Assembly (NCBI GenBank): GCA_030041255.1
Contig: JASHOF010000133.1
Coordinates: 1 to 36,623, forward strand
DNA: 36,623 nucleotides
Source: Acetobacteraceae bacterium
Lineage (GTDB): Bacteria; Pseudomonadota; Alphaproteobacteria; Acetobacterales; Acetobacteraceae
Direction of reading: 5' to 3'
A program made the translations under genes and the position numbers. This document shows, in pieces, positions 15,765 through 24,640 of the stretch (position 1 is its first letter; the number at the start of each line of letters is the position of its first letter). The notes below the pieces were generated by a model that worked only from the letters and a program-made list of their open reading frames with translations, was not told the origin of the DNA and ran no database searches.

Positions 15765-16705
15765 TGCAGATTTTCCGGGACTGGTGGGCAGTGCCCGAGA
15801 CAGCGCGCGGAGCTACGGTTGCGCTCGGGAATTTCGACGGGGTGCATCGCGGCCACGCCAAGGTGATTGCGGCCGCACATGCGGCACGGCCCGAGGCGCC
15901 GCTCGCCGTGCTGACTTTCGAGCCGCATCCGCGGGAGCTGTTCCGCCCCGAGGATCCGCCGTTTCGCCTGACGCTTTCTGCCGAGCGTGCCGCCGCCCTG
16001 GCCGGGCTCGGCGTCGCGATCCTGTACGAGCTTCCTTTCGACTGGCCGTTCAGCGAGCTTTCTGCGGAGGAGTTCGTCGTCGAAGTTCTGGATCGCGGTA
16101 TCGGGGCGCGGCATCTGGCGTCGGGGCCGGATTTCGCCTTCGGGCACCGCCGCGGTGGCGATGTCGGTTTTCTGGCCGGACGCGCCGAGGCGCTCGGCAT
16201 CGGGCTTTCGGTGGTGCCGCTGCTCGCGGATGCGGAAGGCCCGATCTCGTCCACGCGCATCCGCCGGCTTTTGCAGGAGGGCTATCCGGAACGCGCGGCC
16301 CTCGAGCTTGGGCACCCCTGGGCTATCCGTGGGCCGGTCATCGAGGGAGACCGGCGGGGCCGGACGCTTGGCTTCCCGACCGCCAATATGGCCCTCGGGC
16401 GGCATCTCGAGCCCGCCCGCGGCGTGTACGCGGTTGTCGTGCGCCTGCCGGGCCGGGTTGAAGTGCCCGGGGTAGCCAATATCGGCCGGCGGCCGACAGT
16501 CGGGGGCGGTCCGGAAAGCCGGCTCGAGGCGCATCTTTTTGACTTTGCCGCCGATCTCTACGGCCAGGAGGTGTCGGTCGCGCTGATGGCTTATCTGCGG
16601 CCGGAGCGGCGCTTTCCCAACCTTGCGGCGCTCAGCGCGCAGATCGCCGCCGATATGCGCGAAGCGCGGCATCGCCTTGACCTGCCGCTCCCGGCCTCTT
16701 CATAG
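15764..16705 (+). CDS. ribF: Bifunctional riboflavin kinase/FAD synthetase RibF
   Basis: RibF phosphorylates riboflavin to FMN and adenylates FMN to FAD. The 313-residue product has the N-terminal nucleotidyltransferase domain with GNFDGVHRGH (about 22-31), LTFEPHPRELF and the ISSTRIR motif (about 161-167), and the C-terminal flavokinase domain with GDRRGRTLGFPTANM (about 194-208) and GVYAVVV. Length is normal. It overlaps the MaoC gene by one base, tying FAD supply to a flavoprotein dehydrogenase operon, although this may be coincidental because ribF often precedes ileS and lspA. Confidence 0.95.
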   Translation: MQIFRDWWAVPETARGATVALGNFDGVHRGHAKVIAAAHAARPEAPLAVLTFEPHPRELFRPEDPPFRLTLSAERAAALAGLGVAILYELPFDWPFSELSAEEFVVEVLDRGIGARHLASGPDFAFGHRRGGDVGFLAGRAEALGIGLSVVPLLADAEGPISSTRIRRLLQEGYPERAALELGHPWAIRGPVIEGDRRGRTLGFPTANMALGRHLEPARGVYAVVVRLPGRVEVPGVANIGRRPTVGGGPESRLEAHLFDFAADLYGQEVSVALMAYLRPERRFPNLAALSAQIAADMREARHRLDLPLPASS

Positions 16706-16740
16706 TCTTTACATGACGCGCCTGTCTGCACGAATTACCG

Positions 16741-16767
16741 GCCCGGCCCGGGGCTGACGGGCCGGGC
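16741..16767. terminator. Strong GC hairpin between ribF and ileS
   Basis: GCCCGGCCC at 16741-16749 pairs perfectly with GGGCCGGGC at 16759-16767 around a nine-base loop. It lies 36 bases after the ribF stop and 50 bases before ileS. No T tract follows, so it could be a weak or Rho-assisted terminator, a processing site, or an attenuator-like leader structure for ileS. Confidence 0.4.
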
Positions 16768-16816
16768 AAAGAGTGAAGCCCCGGCGGCCGCGCCGCCTGA
16801 CGACCTGGAACGTGCG

Positions 16817-19663
16817 ATGACCGAGCGTCGAGACGATTACCGCGAGACAGTTTTCCTGCCCAGGACTTCCTTCCCGATGCGTGGCGATCTTCGCCACGCC
16901 GAACCGAGGCTTCTTGCGCGCTGGGCGGAGCGGGACCTGTGGGGTGCCATCCGGGAGAGAAGCCGGGGCCGGTTGCTCTTTATTCTTCACGACGGCCCGC
17001 CCTATGCAAACGGGCATCTGCATATCGGCACGGCACTCAACAAGATCCTCAAGGACATGGTGAATCGGGCCCGGCAGATGGCGGGCTTCGATGCCCTCTA
17101 CATCCCGGGCTGGGACTGCCACGGCCTGCCGATCGAATGGAAGATCGAGGAGGAGTACCGGGCCGCAGGGCGCGACAAGGACGCGGTGCCGGTGGTCGAT
17201 TTTCGCGCCGTTTGCCGCGATTATGCCGCGCAGTGGATGGAAGTGCAGGCCGAAGAATTCCGCCGCCTCGGCGTCGCTGGCGACTGGGCGGGGCGCTATG
17301 CGACGATGGACTTTCCTTCCGAAGCCGCGATCGCCGCCGAGATCGGGAAGTTTCTGCTGTCCGGCGCTCTTTATCGGGGACTGCGGCCCGTCATGTGGAG
17401 CCCGGTCGAGAAGACCGCGCTGGCCGAAGCGGAGATCGAGTACCATGACCACAAAAGCCCGACGATCTTCGTGCGCTTCCCGCTCGCCGCCGCGCAGAGT
17501 GGGCCAGCGGCGGCGGCAGTGCTGGAAGGGGCGGCGGTGGCGATCTGGACCACCACGCCCTGGACCATTCCCGGCAACCGCGCCATCGCCTGCGGCGAGG
17601 CGTTCGACTATGCGCTGGTGCATGTCGATTCGGTCGCCGGCGGCGCCCATCTGCGGGCGGGCGAGAAACTCCTGCTCGCGCTCCCATTGGTGCCGGCATT
17701 CTGCGACGAAACAGGCATTGCCACGCACCACGTGATCCGGCTTTTCAAGGGGCGGGAGCTGGCAGGGCTGGTTTGCCGCCATCCCTTGCACGGCCGGGGC
17801 TACGAGCACGCGGTGCCGATCTTCGCTGCCGATTTCGTCACCACCGAGCAGGGGACCGGCTTCGTCCATATCGCGCCCGGCCACGGCGAGGAGGATTTCA
17901 CGCTCGGCCGCGCGCACGGGCTCGAGGTGCCGGACACGGTCGGCCCTGATGGCACCTTCAATGCATGGGTGCCGCTGTTCGCCGGCCTGCATGTCTACAA
18001 GGCCGCAGATGCGATCGCCTCGGCATTGATCGACGCCGGCACCTTGATCGCACGCGGCAGCCTGGTGCACGCCTACCCGCATTCGTGGCGTTCGAAGGCG
18101 CCGCTGATATTCCGCGCGACGCCGCAATGGTTCATCCGCATGGATGGGCCGGAGGACATCCGGGGCAAAGCGCTGGCCGCGATCGCCGCGGCCAACTTCG
18201 TGCCCGCCCAGGGGCGCACCCGGCTGGCCAGCATGATCGCCTTGCGCCCGGACTGGTGCATCAGCCGCCAGCGAAGCTGGGGAGTACCGATCCCGGTGTT
18301 CGTCGAGAAACGGACCGGCGAGCCGCTGCGCGATCCGGCGGTCATGGCGCGCATCGTCGAGGCCTTCACCGCCGAGGGTGCGGATGCCTGGTTCACCTCG
18401 CCACCCGGGCGCTTCCTCGGGCCCGGTCGCGATCCGGCCGCCTATGAGCAGGTTGGCGATATCGTCGATGTCTGGTTCGAATCCGGTTCGACCCACGCCT
18501 TCGTCCTGGAGGCGCGCGGGCTGCCCTGGCCGGCCGATCTCTACCTCGAAGGCTCGGATCAGCACCGCGGCTGGTTTCATTCCTCGCTTCTCGAAGCGGT
18601 CGGCACGCGCGGCCGGGCCCCCTTCAAGGCGGTGCTGACGCACGGCTTCGTGCTCGACGAAGAAGGGCGGAAGATGTCGAAGTCGCTCGGCAATGTCATT
18701 GCGCCGCAGGAAGTGTGGGAGGAGTACGGGGCGGACATCCTCCGCCTCTGGGTAGCCAACTCCGACACCGGTGAGGATCTCCGTATCGGACCGGAAATCC
18801 TGAAGCAGCAGGCCGAGCTTTACCGCCGGTTGCGCAACACCCTGCGGTGGCTCCTGGGCAGCCTCGCCGGCTTCACCGAGGCCGAACGCCTGGCCGGGGC
18901 GGAGATGCCGGAGCTCGAGCGGTTCGTGCTGCATCGTCTGACGGAACTCGATGCACTGCTTCGCCGTGCTGTTGCGACGCACGAATGGAACGGCGTCTAT
19001 CCGGCGATTCACGCCTTTTGCGCGACCGACCTTTCGGCGTTCTATTTCGATGTTCGCAAGGACACGATCTACTGCGATCGGCCGGACCAGCCGCGCCGGC
19101 GCGCCGCGCGCACGGTGATCGATATCCTGCAGCGCACGCTCACGACATGGCTGGCGCCGGTCCTTGTTTTCACCGCAGAAGACGCCTGGTGTGCGCGGTT
19201 CGGCGAGCAGGCGAGCGTGCACCTCGAGACGTTTCCGCCTCTCCCCCCTGAGTGGGCCGATGAGGTGCTCGCAGCACGTTTTGCGCGAATCCGCGAGATC
19301 CGTCGCGTGGCCACGGGGGCTCTGGAACGGGCGCGGGCCGAGGGCGCCATCGGCACCTCGCTGCAAGCGGCTCTTGCGTTCCACCTGCCGGCAGCGGATC
19401 TGGCGCTGTTGAGCACCGAGGAGTGGTGCGAGCTGGCCATCGTTTCGGCCTCTTCCCTCTCACCCGAGCCGGCGCCGGCAGCGGCATTTTCCCTGCCTGA
19501 AGTGCCTGGCGTGGCGGTTGCGTTCTCGCCTGCCGCAGGAGAGAAGTGCGTTCGCTGCTGGAGGGTCTTGCCAGAGGTCGGCTTCGATCAGCGCCATCCG
19601 AAGCTTTGCCGCCGCTGTGTCGATGCGGTGGAGTCGGGCCTCATGTGCCGGGCCGCCGCATGA
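16817..19663 (+). CDS. ileS: Isoleucyl-tRNA synthetase
   Basis: IleS charges tRNA-Ile with isoleucine and edits misactivated valine. The 948-residue product is full length for the bacterial type. It has the HIGH-type motif (PPYANGHLHIG, 61-71), the CP1 editing domain (WTTTPWTIPGNRAI), the KMSKS motif (KMSKSLGN, 619-626) and a C-terminal zinc domain with two CxxC pairs (CVRCWRVLP, CRRCVDAV). The next gene, lspA, overlaps its stop (ATGA), the common ribF-ileS-lspA arrangement. Confidence 0.98.
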   Translation: MTERRDDYRETVFLPRTSFPMRGDLRHAEPRLLARWAERDLWGAIRERSRGRLLFILHDGPPYANGHLHIGTALNKILKDMVNRARQMAGFDALYIPGWDCHGLPIEWKIEEEYRAAGRDKDAVPVVDFRAVCRDYAAQWMEVQAEEFRRLGVAGDWAGRYATMDFPSEAAIAAEIGKFLLSGALYRGLRPVMWSPVEKTALAEAEIEYHDHKSPTIFVRFPLAAAQSGPAAAAVLEGAAVAIWTTTPWTIPGNRAIACGEAFDYALVHVDSVAGGAHLRAGEKLLLALPLVPAFCDETGIATHHVIRLFKGRELAGLVCRHPLHGRGYEHAVPIFAADFVTTEQGTGFVHIAPGHGEEDFTLGRAHGLEVPDTVGPDGTFNAWVPLFAGLHVYKAADAIASALIDAGTLIARGSLVHAYPHSWRSKAPLIFRATPQWFIRMDGPEDIRGKALAAIAAANFVPAQGRTRLASMIALRPDWCISRQRSWGVPIPVFVEKRTGEPLRDPAVMARIVEAFTAEGADAWFTSPPGRFLGPGRDPAAYEQVGDIVDVWFESGSTHAFVLEARGLPWPADLYLEGSDQHRGWFHSSLLEAVGTRGRAPFKAVLTHGFVLDEEGRKMSKSLGNVIAPQEVWEEYGADILRLWVANSDTGEDLRIGPEILKQQAELYRRLRNTLRWLLGSLAGFTEAERLAGAEMPELERFVLHRLTELDALLRRAVATHEWNGVYPAIHAFCATDLSAFYFDVRKDTIYCDRPDQPRRRAARTVIDILQRTLTTWLAPVLVFTAEDAWCARFGEQASVHLETFPPLPPEWADEVLAARFARIREIRRVATGALERARAEGAIGTSLQAALAFHLPAADLALLSTEEWCELAIVSASSLSPEPAPAAAFSLPEVPGVAVAFSPAAGEKCVRCWRVLPEVGFDQRHPKLCRRCVDAVESGLMCRAAA

Positions 19664-20190
19664 AGGCGGCCCGCCGCCCCTGGCTGGGAGCAGGAGCAGC
19701 GTTCGCCGTGCTGGCGGTCGATCAGGTCAGCAAATGGTGGGTGCTCGATATCCTCAGGCTCGCCGATCGCGGGCCGCTGGTGGTGCTTCCCGTGCTGGAT
19801 CTCAGGTTGGTGCAGAACCGCGGCATCACCTTCGGCCTTTTGAACGGCTCTGGGAGCATCGGCCCCGCGGCGATCGTTCTCGTTGCGATCGCCGTCGTGA
19901 TCGGGCTCGGGGTCTGGCTGTGGCGCACGGAAAGAACGGTGGTTGCGGTCGCCGTCGGGGCCATCGCGGGCGGGGCCATCGGCAATGTCGCGGATCGTCT
20001 GCGGCTTGGTTTCGTTGTCGATTTCATCCAGGCGCACGCCTTCGGCTGGTCGTGGTACGTGTTCAATCTCGCCGATGCGGCCATCGTCTGCGGCGTGGCC
20101 GCCCTCTTGGTGGATGGCCTCGTGGATGGCCGGCGATCCCAGGAGCCGCCGGTTGGCGCCTGGCACGGGCCAGGGGGAAAGGAGCGATGA
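19660..20190 (+). CDS. lspA: Lipoprotein signal peptidase LspA
   Basis: LspA is the inner-membrane aspartyl protease that removes signal peptides from prolipoproteins. The 176-residue product has four predicted membrane helices and the family motifs: VDQVSKWWV (20-28), QNRGITFGLL (52-61), GNVADRLRLGFVVDFI with catalytic D121, and FNLADAAI with catalytic D139. The start overlaps the ileS stop and its own stop overlaps the DUF3035 gene start, so translation is coupled through all three. Confidence 0.96.
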   Translation: MKAARRPWLGAGAAFAVLAVDQVSKWWVLDILRLADRGPLVVLPVLDLRLVQNRGITFGLLNGSGSIGPAAIVLVAIAVVIGLGVWLWRTERTVVAVAVGAIAGGAIGNVADRLRLGFVVDFIQAHAFGWSWYVFNLADAAIVCGVAALLVDGLVDGRRSQEPPVGAWHGPGGKER

Positions 20191-20750
20191 TGAAGAGGCA
20201 GAGGCCGGCACGGTTTGCCGGGTGCTGGCGGCTCGTCTCGGCGCTCACGGCTGCTTCGCTGGTCGGCGGGTGTGGCAACATCATGGATACGCTCGGCCTC
20301 ACGCCGCCCACTCCGAACGCCTTTCTCGTCACCACCCAGCCACCGCTGGCGATCCCGCCCAACCTCAACGCGTTGCCGCCGCCGGAGCCCGGTGCGCAGC
20401 GGCCACAGGAGGTTTCAGCGCGGCTGCGTGCCGAGGAGACCCTCGTTCCCGAGGTTGCTCTGGCCGGTGCGGGCGGGCCGGACAGCCCCGGTCAGCGGGC
20501 GCTGGTTACGGCGGCAGGTCCTGCGGCGCCGCCCGACATCAGGGCCGAGCTTGCCAAGGAAAAGACGCCGCAGCAGTCGCAAGAAGGCCCCCTGAGCTGG
20601 CTCCTGTTCTGGCGGCCCAGCCCACCCCCTGGTGTCGTCGTCGATCCGGTCAAGGAGGCGCGCCGGCTACAGATGAATGCGGCCCTCGGGAGGCCTCCGA
20701 CCTACGGCCAGACGCCGATCATCCAGCCTTCCAGCCAGGGACTTTTCTGA
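20187..20750 (+). CDS. DUF3035-family lipoprotein
   Basis: The 187-residue product has a type II signal peptide with lipobox LVGGC (C29), so it is a lipoprotein and a likely substrate of the LspA encoded just before it. The mature part contains the DUF3035 features: FLVTTQPPLAIPPNLNALPP near residues 46-65 and Pro-rich, low-complexity sequence to the end. A GGAGCG ribosome site and an ATGATG double start overlap the lspA stop. The family occurs in alphaproteobacteria after lspA; its role in the envelope is unknown. Confidence 0.8.
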   Translation: MMKRQRPARFAGCWRLVSALTAASLVGGCGNIMDTLGLTPPTPNAFLVTTQPPLAIPPNLNALPPPEPGAQRPQEVSARLRAEETLVPEVALAGAGGPDSPGQRALVTAAGPAAPPDIRAELAKEKTPQQSQEGPLSWLLFWRPSPPPGVVVDPVKEARRLQMNAALGRPPTYGQTPIIQPSSQGLF

Positions 20751-20777
20751 TCTCGGGTTTGCTCGCCACGGCACATT

Positions 20778-20805
20778 GGAAGACTGTCGGGGGAAGACTG
20801 TCGGG
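20778..20805. repeat. 14-bp perfect tandem duplication
   Basis: GGAAGACTGTCGGG occurs twice in direct succession (20778-20791 and 20792-20805) in the gap between the DUF3035 gene and the SDR gene. It may be replication slippage or a pair of regulator half-sites; no other copies were noticed nearby. Confidence 0.7.
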
Positions 20806-20844
20806 TCAACGCGGCGGCGCGCCATGGAGGCCGAATCCTTGGCA

Positions 20845-21696
20845 ATGAACGGGCACATTGCGCTCATCACCGGCGCGACTTCGGGCATCGGCTTCGAAAC
20901 GGCGCTCGGGCTGGCCCGAGCGGGCGGGCGGATCGTCATGCACGGCCGCGACGCTCAGCGCCTCGCGCGTGCCGCCGACAGGGTGCGTGTCGCAACCGGC
21001 AACAACGCGGTGGAGACGCTCCCGGCGGATTTCCTGTCGCAGGCGGAGATCCGCAGAGCGGCGCTGGAATTTGCCGGCGCGCACGAACGGCTGGACGTAC
21101 TCGTCAACAACGCCGGCGCCATCTTCCCCGACCGCCGGCTGACCGTCGATGGCTTCGAGCGGACCTGGGCGCTCAACCATCTTGGCTATGTGCTCTTCAC
21201 CCTTTCGCTGCTCGGCCCGCTTCGGGCTGCCGGAAAGGCGCGTATCGTCAACGTGGCGTCGGGGGCGCACCGGCGGGCGACGCTCGCGTTCGACAATCTG
21301 CAAGGCGAGCGCCACTTCGCACCGATGGACGCCTACAGCCGTTCGAAGCTCGGCAATGTCCTTTTTACCTATGCGCTCGCGCCACGCCTGGCGGGAAACG
21401 GCATCACCGTCAACTGCCTGCATCCCGGTGTCGTCGCAACCGGCTTCGGGCGCGGCATGCCGGGGCTGTTCGGGCTCGGTATCAAGCTCGCGCGACCGTT
21501 TTTCATCAGCGCGGAAAAGGGAGCGAAGACATCCGTCTTCCTCGCGTCGTCACCCGAAGTCGCGGGTGTCAGCGGGGCCTATTTCTCGGCATGCCGGGCC
21601 GTGCCCTCCTCTCCGCTCAGCCACGACGAGGCCGCGCGCGAGCGGCTGTGGAGCCTTTCACTCGAGCAGACGGGGTGCGAGGCCGCGCTTTCCTGA
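20845..21696 (+). CDS. Short-chain dehydrogenase/reductase
   Basis: A 283-residue NAD(P)-dependent oxidoreductase of the classical SDR type. It shows the cofactor motif TGATSGIG (9-16), NNAG (88-91), active-site S139, and Y164-x3-K168 in AYSRSKLGN. The overall look (DNLQGER, YSRSKLGNVLFTYAL) resembles retinol dehydrogenase/WW-oxidoreductase-like members, but substrate cannot be assigned. Start could be 20824 (seven residues longer); 20845 matches homologue length. Its 3' end overlaps the convergent VOC gene by 80 bases. Confidence 0.88.
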   Translation: MNGHIALITGATSGIGFETALGLARAGGRIVMHGRDAQRLARAADRVRVATGNNAVETLPADFLSQAEIRRAALEFAGAHERLDVLVNNAGAIFPDRRLTVDGFERTWALNHLGYVLFTLSLLGPLRAAGKARIVNVASGAHRRATLAFDNLQGERHFAPMDAYSRSKLGNVLFTYALAPRLAGNGITVNCLHPGVVATGFGRGMPGLFGLGIKLARPFFISAEKGAKTSVFLASSPEVAGVSGAYFSACRAVPSSPLSHDEAARERLWSLSLEQTGCEAALS

Positions 21697-22159
21697 CCGG
21701 CCGCGTCGATGACTTCCTGCGTTCGACGCGCGCCTTGGCGCGGGCGCGTGCGGCACGGGCCTGGCGTTCGCCGTATTTCATGCCTTCGAGCTTGAGCCCG
21801 TCGGGGTCGGTGAAGAAGACCGCGTAATAGTCGTCGTAATATTCGGCGGCAGGATCGACGATCGACACTCCGTTCTCCTGGAGGAAGGCCTGCAGGGCAT
21901 CCACGTCGCGGCGGCTGCGAAGCTGGAATGCATAATGGTGAAAGCCGATATCGCCGATCCGGTACGAGCGGTTACGGCCCTCAGCATCGGCCGGGCCGAT
22001 CCAGAAGCGGGTCTTGCCGTTGGTCCAGCCGATCGCGTCCGGGTACTCGTCGGACAGTTCGAAACCGAGAAAGGCGAACAGCTTGCCGTAGAATTCCTTC
22101 GATTTCTGGTAGTCGCTCACCCGGATCACCAGATGGTCGATGCCGACGACGCACACCAT
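21617..22159 (-). CDS. VOC-fold (glyoxalase/dioxygenase-like) protein with a basic tail
   Basis: The 180-residue product has a single glyoxalase-type domain (about 1-128): IDHLVIRVSDYQKSKEFYG with a metal-ligand-like H9, GFHHYAFQLRSR in the second half, and FFTDPDGLKLEGMKYGERQ with the terminal Glu. Ligands thus fit a metal-binding VOC member, but the reaction is unknown. After residue 128 comes a 50-residue Arg/Lys/Ala-rich tail of low complexity, mostly encoded opposite the 3' end of the SDR gene. ATG 22159 has a GGAGAAGG ribosome site. Divergent from the EamA transporter. Confidence 0.82.
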   Translation of the reverse strand: MVCVVGIDHLVIRVSDYQKSKEFYGKLFAFLGFELSDEYPDAIGWTNGKTRFWIGPADAEGRNRSYRIGDIGFHHYAFQLRSRRDVDALQAFLQENGVSIVDPAAEYYDDYYAVFFTDPDGLKLEGMKYGERQARAARARAKARVERRKSSTRPVRKARPRTPSARVKGSTAARARPRRG

Positions 22160-22225
22160 GGAACCTTCTCCTTGAGCTTGTTCTGGCGGCAAGGGAAGGA
22201 TATCCCGCCAGGCGGAGGAGGGCGA

Positions 22226-23149
22226 ATGGTTTCGCGCGCGAGGTTGCTTCGGCTGGTGCCGTTCGGCTTCGTGCTGCTGTGGAGTTCGTCCTTCATCGGT
22301 GCCAGGATCGGGCTTCGCTATCTCAGTCCGCTCTATTTCGTCGCCGTGCGGCTGTCCGCCTGTAGCTGCATCCTGTTGGTCCTGATGCTGCTTTCCCGCC
22401 GCTCCTGGGCGGGGCTTGGCAGGCGGCGGTGGCTGCATTGCGGAATCGCCGGCGCCCTCATTAACGGGGTCGGGCTGTTGGCTCCGCATGCCGGCCTCAC
22501 CATGGAAGCGGCGGCGCCGATCGCGCTCGTGCAATCGCTGACACCGCTGCTTACGGCGGCACTCGGCGTTCTCGTGCTGAGCGAGCCGCTGAGGCCTCTG
22601 CAATGGTTCGGGATGGCGTTCGGCGTTGCCGGTGTGGCACTGATCGTCGGGCTGGCAGCGGCCAGCAGCACGGAGCGGCTGAACGGCCTGGCGCTTGCCG
22701 GCCTCGGTGTCCTTGGCCTGGTCTCGGGCACCATCTATTTCGGCCGCTTTTGCCGTGGCGTGCCGCTGCTTCCGAACGCGACGGTTCAGTTCCTCGCCGC
22801 GGCAGCGGTGGCCATCCTGAGTGCCGCGACCCTCGAGCACCGGCGCGCGGACTGGACGGAGGCAGCCATCCTTGCCACGGCCTGGAATACGCTGGCTGTC
22901 TCGCTCGGCGGCATGGGGCTCTATCTCGTTCTGCTGAAGAGCGGCACGGCGGCCCGCGCCACCGCGAACTTCTATCTGGTGCCGGGAATCACTGCGGTCA
23001 TCGCCTGGCTCCTGCTCGGCGAAAGCCTCCCGTTGCTGGCGATCCTGGGCTTCATCGTTGCCGGGGTGGGATGCTGGATGGTGAACGCCGATGGTCCGGC
23101 TCGCCCGCTCGCCCGCGATCGCCCGAGGCGGAATCGCCGGTGGACGTGA
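22226..23149 (+). CDS. EamA/DMT-family transporter
   Basis: A 307-residue inner-membrane protein with about ten hydrophobic helices and two EamA repeats, each ending in a conserved VLGE/LLGES-like segment (LTAALGVLVLSEPL near 111-124 and VIAWLLLGESLPLLAILG near 254-271). Members export amino acids, nucleosides or other metabolites; nothing here defines the substrate. GGAGGAGGGCGA precedes the ATG. The C terminus after the last helix is short and basic. Confidence 0.88.
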   Translation: MVSRARLLRLVPFGFVLLWSSSFIGARIGLRYLSPLYFVAVRLSACSCILLVLMLLSRRSWAGLGRRRWLHCGIAGALINGVGLLAPHAGLTMEAAAPIALVQSLTPLLTAALGVLVLSEPLRPLQWFGMAFGVAGVALIVGLAAASSTERLNGLALAGLGVLGLVSGTIYFGRFCRGVPLLPNATVQFLAAAAVAILSAATLEHRRADWTEAAILATAWNTLAVSLGGMGLYLVLLKSGTAARATANFYLVPGITAVIAWLLLGESLPLLAILGFIVAGVGCWMVNADGPARPLARDRPRRNRRWT

Positions 23150-23212
23150 TCCGGCCCTGGGCAGCTCAATCCACGTCCTGCATGCTGCGCCCTGCACGGC
23201 GGGGAGGGGGCG

Positions 23213-24028
23213 ATGAGCGAGGAGTGGCGGCGAACACACGAATGGGGAACCCTGACGCGGGCCGAGATCGCGGCGGCAAGGGATGCCGGTGCGCTGCCGG
23301 TTCTTCCGGTGGGATCGGTCGAGCAGCACGCGAATCATCTGCCGGTGGATACCGACAGTGTCTCCGCGTTTCGGGTCGCACTGGCTGCCGCGGCGCGTTG
23401 CGCCGACCCGCACGTCCTGGTGTTGCCGCCGCTCAATTTCGGATTTTCGCCGCATCACCGTGCCTTTGCCGGCACGATTACGCTTTCGCTCGAAACGTTC
23501 GTCGGCATGGTTTCGGATGTCGCGGAGAGCCTGCATCGGACGGGCTTCCGGCGCCTCCTGGTCGTCAACGGGCACGGCGGCAACCAGGGGCCGCTCACGG
23601 CGGCTTGCACGGCCCTCGTCAGCCGCGGGCTGGGTGTCGGCTTTGTCAATTATTTCTCACCCGGGCAGAAAGAGTGGCAGGAAAAACTGCCGGGCGGAAT
23701 GCGCGGAGTCGGGCACGCCTGCGCCTATGAGACGGCCGTACAGCTTGCGCTGCGCACGCCGGCAGAAGCGGATCGCATCGCGAAGCGCAGCAAGGCATTG
23801 CCGCCGCGCCTTCAGCCCTCTTATCTCGAAGGCAATGGGGCCGATCCGCTGCAACCGGCCGGCGCCGCCTGGGCGGCGATCTTTCCCGCCGGAGATGTCG
23901 GCTATATCGGCGACCCCGCTGCTGCTACGGCGGAAGCAGGGGCGGCGCTGCTGGAAGAGACGGTGGCGGCCCTCGCCCGCTTCTATGCGGATTTCAACGC
24001 GGCGGGCCTGCGTGTCGGTGCGGCCTGA
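23213..24028 (+). CDS. Creatininase-family metal-dependent amidohydrolase
   Basis: The 271-residue product fits the creatininase family, which hydrolyses cyclic or peptide amides with divalent metals. PVGSVEQHANHLPVDTD gives the ligands E37, H39 and D48 at creatininase spacing. NGHGGNQG and a later GHACAYET supply further ligands. Members include creatininase, FAPy deformylase-like enzymes and MftE-type peptidases; no mycofactocin or creatine genes are nearby, so the substrate is open. GGAGGGGGCG precedes ATG 23213. It converges on the CoA pyrophosphatase gene. Confidence 0.88.
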   Translation: MSEEWRRTHEWGTLTRAEIAAARDAGALPVLPVGSVEQHANHLPVDTDSVSAFRVALAAAARCADPHVLVLPPLNFGFSPHHRAFAGTITLSLETFVGMVSDVAESLHRTGFRRLLVVNGHGGNQGPLTAACTALVSRGLGVGFVNYFSPGQKEWQEKLPGGMRGVGHACAYETAVQLALRTPAEADRIAKRSKALPPRLQPSYLEGNGADPLQPAGAAWAAIFPAGDVGYIGDPAAATAEAGAALLEETVAALARFYADFNAAGLRVGAA

Positions 24029-24052
24029 ACAGCCACGCACGGTCCGTGTGCC

Positions 24053-24640
24053 TCACGCGCAGCCACGCAACTGTTCGGCAAGACGCAACAGGATGGCCGC
24101 AGTGGCGCCCCAAATCTCATGCTCCGGGTGAGGCCAGACCAGGAATTCGCGCCAGCTTCCGTTACGCCACGCCCGTCGGCGCTCTGGCGCCGTCGGATCG
24201 AGCAGGAGCGCAAGCGGCAGTTCGAATACCGCCTCGACCTCTTCAGGTGAAGGCTTGAGGCGAAGGCCGGCCGGCAGCAGCCCCACCACGGGAGTGATCA
24301 GGAAGCCGGTCCCGGTCGCATGGTCCGGCAAGCGGCCGAGCAGCACGACGCGGGCCGGGTCGATGGCAAGTTCCTCTCTGGCCTCGCGGAGCGCCGCCGC
24401 GGCGGGCGAGGAATCGGTGCGCTCGATTCGGCCGCCGGGAAAGCTCACCTGGCCCGCATGTTGCGCCAACGTCGCGCTGCGCTTGGTCAAGAGGATGCCC
24501 GGGGGATCGGAGAGAATGATCGGCACCAGCACCGCGGCGGGGATCAGCGGGCCAGGATCGGTGACGGGTGAAGTCGCGTCGGGGAGATCGGCCAGGCGGA
24601 CAGAAAGCCCTGCTTCGTCCAACGCCTTAGTCTTCGTCAA
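24053..24640 (-). CDS. NudL-like CoA pyrophosphatase (Nudix hydrolase)
   Basis: The 195-residue product carries the CoA-specific motif before the Nudix box (LTKRSATLAQHAGQVSFPGG, 51-70) and the box itself (GGRIERTDSSP then REAREEL), spaced as in NudL-type enzymes. These cleave CoA to 4'-phosphopantetheine and 3',5'-ADP. No ATG or GTG suits the N terminus. TTG 24640, inside the last codons of the DUF1285 gene, is the best start and implies coupling; TTG 24622 is the alternative. The frame is open further upstream, but that stretch lies within the DUF1285 gene. Confidence 0.85.
   Translation of the reverse strand: MTKTKALDEAGLSVRLADLPDATSPVTDPGPLIPAAVLVPIILSDPPGILLTKRSATLAQHAGQVSFPGGRIERTDSSPAAAALREAREELAIDPARVVLLGRLPDHATGTGFLITPVVGLLPAGLRLKPSPEEVEAVFELPLALLLDPTAPERRRAWRNGSWREFLVWPHPEHEIWGATAAILLRLAEQLRGCA

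Noticed and set aside
16709-19384. An 891-codon open frame on the minus strand opposite ileS
   Set aside because: It mirrors the codon pattern of ileS, which has all synthetase motifs. The antisense product is rich in Arg, His and Gly without motifs.
22160-23575. Upstream in-frame extension of the VOC protein to 652 codons
   Set aside because: The extension is antisense to the EamA transporter and the start of the creatininase gene, and a good ribosome site marks the start at 22159.
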